NCBI GenBank assembly: GCA_032191485.1
Contig: JAVDOI010000007.1
Span: 4,784,042 to 4,848,041 of the forward strand
Source of the DNA: Leptoclinus maculatus
Lineage: Eukaryota; Chordata; Actinopteri; Perciformes; Stichaeidae
DNA length: 64,000 bases
Direction: 5' to 3'
Shown here: one piece after another, positions 61,201 to 64,000 of the stretch
How the letters are laid out: every line of letters starts with the position of its first letter
Numbering within the stretch: the stretch's first letter is position 1
Notes under the pieces: model-generated
Database searches by the model: none
Seen by the model: the letters and a program-made list of their open reading frames with translations, nothing else
Told to the model about the DNA's origin: nothing
Translations under genes and position numbers: made by a program

Positions 61201-64000
61201 ACATTGCCCCACAGGAAGCATTGCTATTGGATGATGAGCAGGTAAGTTGGGAAAGACCTTGAGGGCTCTGAAATGTTGACTCACTTCCATATATATGTAT
61301 ATTTTTTTAGCCGAGGTCTACACACGAGTTAAGTTTTTCATGCTGATTTATTGATTACCATAGACATTTGTTTTGGTATTGTTCATATTGGATTTAAATT
61401 AAATCAAAATGTCCGACCAGCCTTTATTTTGTTTGTGTGTCAGATTCCGTTGAAAGAGTGTGAGCGGTTGGATCACAGCCTGGCCCTGGCCCTGAAACAC
61501 CTCACCCTGCCCCACCAGAGGACCGGACCGGGTGTTGACGGACAGATGGCTGTCACAGACGCATACGGCGGCACAGAGACGCACATGGACACAAGCGCGG
61601 AGGCCTCCACACTGCCGGACCGCCGCACCGGTGAGTTAGACGGCCACGAACCAACAAAACAAGTCAGCACTGTTAGTTAGCATTCGGGTTCATTTACATG
61701 CAGTGTATGTTTTATCACTTTAAGTTCAGCAGCCTAACAGGCACCAGCTGGGCCACCGCTGTTGCCTGTTCGCTCAATCCGCATGTCCGCTCTTTGAAAG
61801 AGCCATGAAAGAGAGACTGCTTCCGCTCCATTGGCGAGCTAGGCTAACTAGCTTCCACTCAGCAAGAGGAATAGAAATCTAGCAGCTAATTATCCCACCT
61901 TAAACACTGAATGTCTCCCGGTCATGGAGCACTCCTCCCTGGATGCGTTAATCTTCTTCATTCATCACCATAAACTCTGCCATGTTGTGGTTAAGATAGT
62001 CTGAGAGGCACGTTTAGTTCTAAGGTCTTTTGTCCAACTGTTTCCTTAACTTTCAGGGCTTGCTTATGTTTAAGACCAAGATTAGGAGAAAACCTAAAAT
62101 TTCTATTGGAAGTAAAAAGAAAACCTTAACTCTCACTTAAAGGAAAATCTTAACTCAAGGTGTTTTGCGCACCTGAAGTTGAGACATTGTTTTATCCTCT
62201 TCTGAAAATAGATGCATATTTGTCTTTTATATGATAAAAAGTGTTCATCTACATTTCAAATCGACAGCTTAAATTCAGGGGGGAAAAAATCACAAGATCA
62301 TAAAGATGGCATTCATGTGGGCATGGGAATTATTGCGTAAAACTGTTTATTTCCTCCCTACTGACATTGTAAACTAATTTTTACGAAACAGATCAGCAGT
62401 CAAACTGATCTGTCACTTTGAGTCGACAAATGTGATCACCACATCTACACCAATCATCCTTCCTTGGTCTGGACCGTGCAGCTGTTAGACGGAGGCTAAG
62501 TGGCTACACGTGAAGTCAAGTGTGCCGGGACTACTGGCTGCTGGATCCAAAACAGTGGCGGCATTAGGCTTCTATTTCCTGCTTGTAAGGTGCTGAAATG
62601 TCATCTCCCAGTCTGCAGCCGTATCTAAAGTCAGGAAACAAAGTGTGACAGAGCTGCTAGTCTCATAATATAATATAATATTAAGACTTAATTCTGTAAA
62701 TCCAAGATATTTTTTGAGAACAGTGGCTGTGATACTTCGTCATAGTTGACAAACTTGAGTTCTGCCTTTTGGTTGGTCTTATTCTCTCGCTAATGAACTA
62801 ACATTAATAAAACTATTGTCAGGGACAAGTTAGGTGTCAATGGATGTTGGTAGGGATGTTTCCCGACCTTCCCCACCAAATTCTACTCCCTTGGCTAGAA
62901 GTGGAGATGCTTGGACACCAACAGCTTTTTGCAGGCATGTCAACGATGTTCAGGAGGTTGTTATAATGTGTCAACCCAACATCAGATCAACACTGATTAG
63001 CTGTCCTCTGTACGTCTACAGGACGGCTGAGGGAAAAGGCTTCACTCGGAGTCAACCCACGCTTCTGCATGCTCTTCACGTAGCCGCTGAACCTGAGCAT
63101 GGCTTCATCTTTTCTCACAAACTGTACTGACCTGATGCTCTGCAATCTGTTTTATATATATATATATATATATACACAGTATATATATATATTCTTCCAG
63201 TTGTTAAAAATGTTGTCTGTTCTTTATCGAGTTTGTTAAATACATGATAACAAAAGATATTGAGTCAAGTTGTTCGCTAACTCTGACAATTGGCGCCAAC
63301 GCTATAGGTTTCACAGTAAAGGCCTACGACTGTCTTCATATTGCATGCGTTTATTGTTAGGTGCATGCAGTAAGTGATGATGCAGTGTCGGCTGCAGCAT
63401 TTTGCATCGCGCAATCAACGGGCTGAGAACAACTGAAAACTTTATGGAATGTTGATCGGTCACATTTGGCCGATTTTGATGCAACACACCAGACTGGTAC
63501 TTTTTTGTCACTAATAGGTTTTTAGATAATACAATTAAAATACCATAAAAATAATTGATTCAGAACCCCTCAAAATGTGGTAAAAGCCATTTGTTTTTAG
63601 GCTGGTAAAAAATCAACAGTAAAAGCTGATAACGGGACGCTTTGAATGCTGGGATTTATTTGTGAAAATAGTGTAGAGCAAATAAGAAAATATCACAGAA
63701 TTTCAATTAAACTTTCTCTGGAGCCATGACTGGCTGATACCCAAGTTTTGAATAAAGACTAATATCTGTCAGTGTAAACCTGCTGTCACATATCTCTCTC
63801 CGCCAGGAGGTGTCCACCTCGCTCCGCTCCGTCTCATCAGTTGAGTCCACCCCCTCAGTGTTTTTTTTCTTCCTTCCTCTCCAGCCGCGTCTCAGTGCCA
63901 GCAGCTCTCCAGCCTGCTGCACTTGGCAGCCAGCCACGGTCTGAGGACGGTGGCGGCGTTCCTCCTGCAGCAACCGGGAGCCAGGGAGGCGCTGAGGAGG
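35443..64000 (+). CDS. akap13: akap13 gene, 5' part (six coding exons, continues past window)
   Basis: A-kinase anchoring protein 13 tethers PKA and, through a C-terminal DH-PH module, activates RhoA; only the N-terminal portion is in this window. Joining 35454-35486, 54338-54500, 59295-59392, 61164-61241, 61444-61630 and 63885-64000 gives 675 nt, exactly 225 codons, with GT-AG introns and compatible phases (0, 1, 0, 0, 1). The start MKLNPQQAPLY is the hallmark N-terminus of AKAP13. Later exons keep the FYLLFSGSTQRH, AHDVCEQV, FCFVQ, LALALKHLTLP and LLHLAASHGL signatures of the AKAP13/ARHGEF28 N-terminal region. ARHGEF28 is the main alternative, but its N-terminus differs as I recall it. Introns are 18,851, 4,794, 1,771, 202 and 2,254 bp. 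Confidence 0.93.
35487..35694. other. akap13 intron 1 start, with hAT scrap
   Basis: 35620-35694 (cagtatcgaatcgagtcg...ggtatcac) resembles a hAT end. It appears to continue after the LTR at 36417 (gtacttgtatcg), as if split by the LTR insertion. Confidence 0.5.
35695..36416 (-). mobile_element. Candidate solo LTR, antisense
   Basis: 722 bp beginning TGTTAGGTTCAGG and ending CCTCACA, so both strands read TG...CA. It is flanked by GTAC on both sides (35691-35694, 36417-36420). On the minus strand it reads TGTGAGGAATTTTG, has a TTTATAG box about 40 bp in, and ends ACCTGAACCTAACA, as many LTRs do. No internal retroviral genes are present, so a recombined solo LTR is the best reading. Minus orientation is inferred. 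Confidence 0.62.
36417..36993. other. akap13 intron 1, unassigned
   Basis: Nothing supported beyond the hAT scrap at 36417-36460. Confidence 0.5.
36994..37014. repeat. (GATA)n microsatellite at a LINE tail
   Basis: Short tagatagata run. It is the tail of the minus-strand LINE and is mirrored by (ATCT)n at 40266-40285. Confidence 0.85.
37015..37836 (-). pseudogene. Non-LTR retrotransposon 3' end with reverse-transcriptase C-terminal remnant
   Basis: On the minus strand, 37836-37507 encodes LLLNVAKTREMVVNFRRK, then VEEYKFLGVSIDNRLNW and KLRSFDVC, the region after the catalytic domain of fish LINE reverse transcriptases. The frame then breaks, and LHHLLQG plus a SPLAKSSFT-like end follow in another frame. 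The 3' UTR ends at the gatgaataaagtatcc motif and (GATA)n. A second, opposite copy is at 39847-40285. The long plus-strand frame here (37411-37842) is a shadow. Confidence 0.8.
37840..39560. mobile_element. Internally repetitive interspersed element(s)
   Basis: Phrases such as aacgaactcctcctac, gattaaaaattatcaaaa, tagcgccccctac and agtttctcgt-type aagacc blocks recur two to four times. Parts are the reverse of 10680-10800 (gaccatgctctaaaccctac versus gggtttagagcatggctcc). Non-coding; class not assigned. Confidence 0.55.
39823..40329 (+). mobile_element. CAGTGG-ended hAT scrap split by a LINE 3' end
   Basis: CAGTGGCGGGCCATGCATTTTA at 39823 matches the hAT head at 46290 (CAGTGGTGGGCCGTGCATTTTA). 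The homology resumes after the LINE at cacagctacgggttattatttgtttc (compare 46350-46370). Confidence 0.65.
39847..40285 (+). pseudogene. LINE 3' end with reverse-transcriptase C-terminal tail
   Basis: Encodes LHHLLQGQRSTFSNRL and ERYRRIFLPSAITLYNNS, the conserved tail of fish LINE ORF2, ending at SPLAKSSFT stop. The 3' UTR ends ggggatgaataaagtatcc(atct)n. It is in opposite orientation to 37015-37836. Confidence 0.8.
40330..41007. mobile_element. hAT fragment with TAGGGGTGTAACAATACACG end
   Basis: The start resembles fish hAT termini (cgtattcgtattaaaccgtt, cggtatgagg). 40405-40620 matches 16787-17000. It is interrupted at 41008 by another hAT and possibly continues after 42163. Confidence 0.55.
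41008..42154. mobile_element. Non-autonomous hAT, TAGGGGTGCAACGGATCAC family, copy 2
   Basis: Ends TAGTGGTGTAACGGATCACC and, at the right, ggatccg-ttgcacccctA reversed to TAGGGGTGCAACGGATCAC. A perfect 8-bp TSD GTAGTAAC lies at 41000-41007 and 42155-42162. It carries a plus-strand transposase tail (41507-41704; LDRPNSNIPVTTERSTLSPD), the terminal hAT dimerisation segment. Confidence 0.95.
42163..42932 (-). mobile_element. hAT-related flank, otherwise unassigned
   Basis: 42163-42325 matches 49560-49715 (gctactgcagatgtaaaaac, gctgctgttcact, agttccagtaag). Minus-strand frames at 42294-42858 overlap in three phases and show no motif I recognise. It is probably the interior of the element entered at 40330 or a relative. 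Confidence 0.4.
42933..43708. mobile_element. Decayed hAT, TAGGGGTGCAACGGATCAC family, copy 3
   Basis: Starts TAATGGTGCAACAGATCATA and ends ...tttataccacta, each a few changes from the family ends. The flanks ATGAATAA (42925-42932) and CTGAATAA (43709-43716) match 7 of 8, a decayed TSD. The interior is unrelated to transposase. Confidence 0.75.
44415..44819 (-). pseudogene. Internally deleted hAT/BED transposase ORF (134 codons)
   Basis: Begins STHMKRHHPG, the last HxxxH-type half of a BED zinc finger. It continues through GFQNLVKVLEPRYEIPSRTH and then jumps to LDRPNSNIPVTTERSTLSPD, the C-terminal dimerisation end. The whole catalytic middle is gone, yet the two ends are joined in frame. The first half of the finger lies upstream in a broken frame (44830-44960). 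It is a deletion derivative. Confidence 0.7.
45173..45317. repeat. 19-bp subterminal repeat, seven copies
   Basis: GATCCGAACCGTGAGGGGT repeats from 45173 at exact 19-bp spacing (45192, 45211, 45230, 45249, 45268, 45287) with a partial copy at 45306. Such subterminal motifs are where hAT transposases usually bind. Confidence 0.97.
45459..46280 (+). mobile_element. hAT non-autonomous element, CAGTGGCGGCTGG family, copy 3 (3'-truncated)
   Basis: Same left end as copy 2 and same internal blocks (tacaaattgtcaatatttgtg, cctcacaatcagacagcaga). A frame at 45727-45996 encodes SLYRPARARALLLRDPFERR and SGKGKQYMRSFST, resembling the region before the TTF-type finger of ZMYM-like hAT transposases. Homology is lost after the AT run, next to another hAT head at 46290. 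Confidence 0.85.
46182..46256. repeat. (AT)n microsatellite
   Basis: About 75 bp of pure AT inside hAT copy 3. Confidence 0.98.
46290..46568 (+). mobile_element. Head of a CAGTGGTGGGCC-ended hAT, interrupted by the next element
   Basis: Starts CAGTGGTGGGCCGTGCATTT and runs to the CTTTAACG duplicated by the 46577 insertion. The same element very likely resumes at 49278. Confidence 0.65.
46577..49269 (-). mobile_element. Nearly complete ZBED1-like hAT transposon (2,693 bp)
   Basis: Ends TAGGGCTGCCAAAATCATAA and, reversed, TAGGGCTGCACAATTAATTG, with subterminal cgattat/atcgcgat motifs. A perfect 8-bp TSD CTTTAACG lies at 46569-46576 and 49270-49277. It encodes a three-exon transposase on the minus strand. 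It inserted into an older hAT and sits antisense in akap13 intron 1. The clean TSD and long open exons suggest it is the youngest autonomous-type element in the window. Confidence 0.95.
46866..49002 (-). pseudogene. ZBED1-like hAT transposase, three exons, frameshifted in exon 3
   Basis: Exon 1 (49002-48165) starts MSAADGEEL, carries a BED finger (VIWKFLGF, CTEC, HLKYHH) and reaches WTRLQCFGHRLHLAI. Its donor is AATAG|GTGAGT. The acceptor at 48033-48032 (TTTTTTAG) opens exon 2 (48031-47415), from ENAMRDPRIDRAVG to SALDPRFKLRYV; the donor is ATG|GTTAGT. Exon 3 (47232-46866) starts after TTTTCAAG and continues in frame to DWWREHQR. There a deletion near 47000 shifts the frame. The dimerisation end ATSSPSERVFSTGG...LVFLAKNL follows one frame away. 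Without that lesion it would be full-length for the family. An upstream in-frame ATG at 49188 is less likely the start. Confidence 0.9.
49278..50130 (-). mobile_element. hAT remainder with transposase C-terminal piece
   Basis: Minus-strand 49854-49666 encodes IPISAASVERTFSALKRIKT and SLASMNREGLL, the dimerisation end of a ZMYM/KIAA1586-like hAT transposase. 49880-50120 repeats 17900-18140. It is probably the other half of the element started at 46290. Confidence 0.7.
50131..51600. other. akap13 intron 1, unassigned
   Basis: A+T-rich with runs of A/T around 50960-51200 and 51470-51590. No exon or bounded element is supported. Confidence 0.5.
51601..51776 (+). repeat. SINE 3' part
   Basis: gatgggcaaggaccttgca, gaatgggtgaatgatgacat, gaaagtgctttgagtggtcg and acagaccatttaccatttta follow in the order typical of a tRNA-derived fish SINE tail. 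The tRNA head is missing here. Confidence 0.7.
51981..52430. mobile_element. TTAA-flanked MITE, copy 2
   Basis: TTAACCCTCCGAACCCC at the left and ...TTCAGAGGGTTAA at the right, with TTAA at both borders. It is collinear with 27138-27810 but shorter. This fits a piggyBac-type MITE; no transposase. Confidence 0.68.
52431..54337. other. akap13 intron 1, unassigned
   Basis: No bounded element or exon other than the akap13 acceptor tract at 54320-54337. An inverted pair agtttcagtcagacac/gtgtctgactgaaac sits at 54140-54176. Confidence 0.5.
54338..54500 (+). CDS. akap13: akap13 coding exon 2
   Basis: The acceptor tatgtcctctcag precedes GGC GAG TGT. 163 nt encode 54 codons plus one base: GECVLTIQL, an acidic stretch EGEEEEAE, FYLLFSGSTQRHLTSTLRVG, ending VCP, then donor CAG|GTACAA (phase 1). 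The FYL-F-GST-RH-TST pattern is the conserved N-terminal signature of AKAP13. Confidence 0.95.
54501..55858. other. akap13 intron 2, with a degenerate ATGG microsatellite
   Basis: 54818-54985 is rich in gatggatg/gagaga steps. The serine/proline-rich minus-strand frames there are its artefacts. Nothing else is supported. Confidence 0.6.
56312..57495 (-). mobile_element. Tc1/mariner element nested in the hAT
   Basis: Starts CAATGCCTATAAAAAGTATT and ends with the inverted aatactttttataggcattg. The inverted ends exceed 90 bp, and TA flanks both sides (56310-56311, 57496-57497). At 1,184 bp it is shorter than the usual ~1.6 kb because of an internal deletion. Confidence 0.96.
56650..57393 (-). 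pseudogene. Tc1 transposase pseudogene
   Basis: The N-terminal paired-like region (57393-57187: SKQLREKIIERYKSGDGYKK, SVQSIIKKWKEYG) runs out of frame. The second helix-turn-helix part (57265-57038: AGRPHKLSDRARRRLVREAT) is in another frame. The catalytic part (57018-56650) has WSDETKIELFG and VKHGGGSIMLWGCFSAAGPG, in two frames, but the QDNDPKHTA segment with the second/third acidic residues is deleted. At least three lesions; inactive. Confidence 0.92.
58093..59294. other. akap13 intron 2 remainder, with a LINE-tail-like segment
   Basis: 58742-59060 on the minus strand (catagaactttattaatcc onward) resembles the tail of a fish LINE. No exon except the akap13 acceptor at 59293-59294. Confidence 0.45.
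59295..59392 (+). CDS. akap13: akap13 coding exon 3
   Basis: The acceptor tgttgtgtgtgtag is followed by CC, completing GCC with the previous exon. 98 nt encode AHDVCEQVSMTLCWARPG through ETFCFVQ, with donor CAG|GTAACG in phase 0. It aligns with the GHDCCETV...FHFVQ stretch of mammalian AKAP13 as I recall it. Confidence 0.92.
59649..60770 (+). mobile_element. Decayed Tc1-like element interrupted by repeat R1
   Basis: The left end cagtggccactatattcggt and right end acctaataaaatggccagt are a decayed inverted pair. Transposase relics include CCAGTGAGCGGCAGTTC near 59860, gatggtagggtcagaatttt near 60512, and gaatgtttccagcaccttgt near 60642, all familiar from a common fish Tc1 family. The long frame at 60304-60735 spans R1 and Tc1 sequence and is not a gene. 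Confidence 0.75.
59927..60342. repeat. Dispersed repeat R1, copy 3 (inserted in Tc1 relic)
   Basis: The longest copy: from ccatagactaagaataac through gtgacgtcacccattgtttt and tcttggatttttgcaacc to gaggagtcgcccc. Tc1 homology resumes after it. Confidence 0.72.
61164..61241 (+). CDS. akap13: akap13 coding exon 4
   Basis: Acceptor gttgtgtgtag, then 78 nt encoding DLALDMAHFLLDNIAPQEAL through LDDEQ, with donor CAG|GTAAGT; phase 0 on both sides. It corresponds to the DEAYDAAQFL...RFLDQ segment of AKAP13 as recalled. Confidence 0.93.
61444..61630 (+). CDS. akap13: akap13 coding exon 5
   Basis: Acceptor gtttgtgtgtcag, then 187 nt (62 codons plus one base). IPLKECERLDHSLALALKHL leads to TLPHQRTG and a hydrophilic, Thr-rich end (TDAYGGTETHMDTSAEAS). 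Donor ACCG|GTGAGT, phase 1. The LD-LALALKHLTLP helix matches the family's LDKKLVLAFRHLKLP. Confidence 0.94.
61631..63884. other. akap13 intron 5
   Basis: Mostly unassigned. 63151-63190 is an (AT)n run interrupted by acacag. The acceptor tract before exon 6 is strongly pyrimidine-rich (63861-63884). Confidence 0.6.
63885..64000 (+). CDS. akap13: akap13 coding exon 6 (partial, cut by window end)
   Basis: The acceptor ttccttcctctccag follows a long T tract. CC completes a GCC codon, then ASQCQQLSSLLHLAASHGLR and TVAAFLLQQPGAREALRR continue open to the window edge. This is the start of the ankyrin-like region (family text: ETLMHFAVRLGLLRLTWFLLQKPGG). The rest of the protein lies to the right. 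Confidence 0.93.

Overview
The window is nuclear DNA from a bony fish, most likely an advanced teleost. It has GT-AG introns, eukaryotic tRNA genes without encoded CCA, long GT/AT microsatellites, and a dense load of teleost-type hAT, Tc1, MITE, LINE and SINE sequence. Several transposon copies can be delimited to the base by their target-site duplications (TSDs).

Layout. (1) 1-4355: a tandem array of about 595-bp units. Each unit carries a minus-strand tRNA-Gly(UCC) and a plus-strand tRNA-Gln(CUG)-like gene; there are 8 Gly and 7 Gln copies, and the array runs off the left edge. (2) 4420-35400: non-coding DNA made largely of transposon remnants. These include two copies of a 3-bp-TSD MITE, a decayed ZBED-type hAT, two full copies of a CAGTGGCGG-ended hAT MITE, hAT derivatives at 15035 and 20094, and two very long GT microsatellites. 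(3) 35443-64000: the 5' part of akap13 (A-kinase anchoring protein 13, a PKA anchor and RhoA GEF) on the plus strand. Six coding exons (35454-35486, 54338-54500, 59295-59392, 61164-61241, 61444-61630, 63885-64000) join in frame for exactly 225 codons. The last exon is cut by the window edge. The 5' UTR continues upstream through an acceptor at 35441-35442; the promoter and leader exon were not found.

The 18.85-kb first coding intron of akap13 is a transposon nest. It holds a candidate solo LTR, two inverted LINE 3' ends, four members of one hAT family (a fourth at 20094 lies outside, three are inside), and a nearly intact 2.7-kb ZBED1-like hAT on the minus strand. That hAT has two recognisable introns and one evident frameshift. 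The second intron holds a hAT split by a Tc1 element.

The only host protein gene I can support is akap13. The tRNA array is the most unusual feature: the Gly copies are nearly invariant and carry paired stem changes, while every Gln copy shares stem and box-B defects. Family names come from remembered relatives; no search was run.
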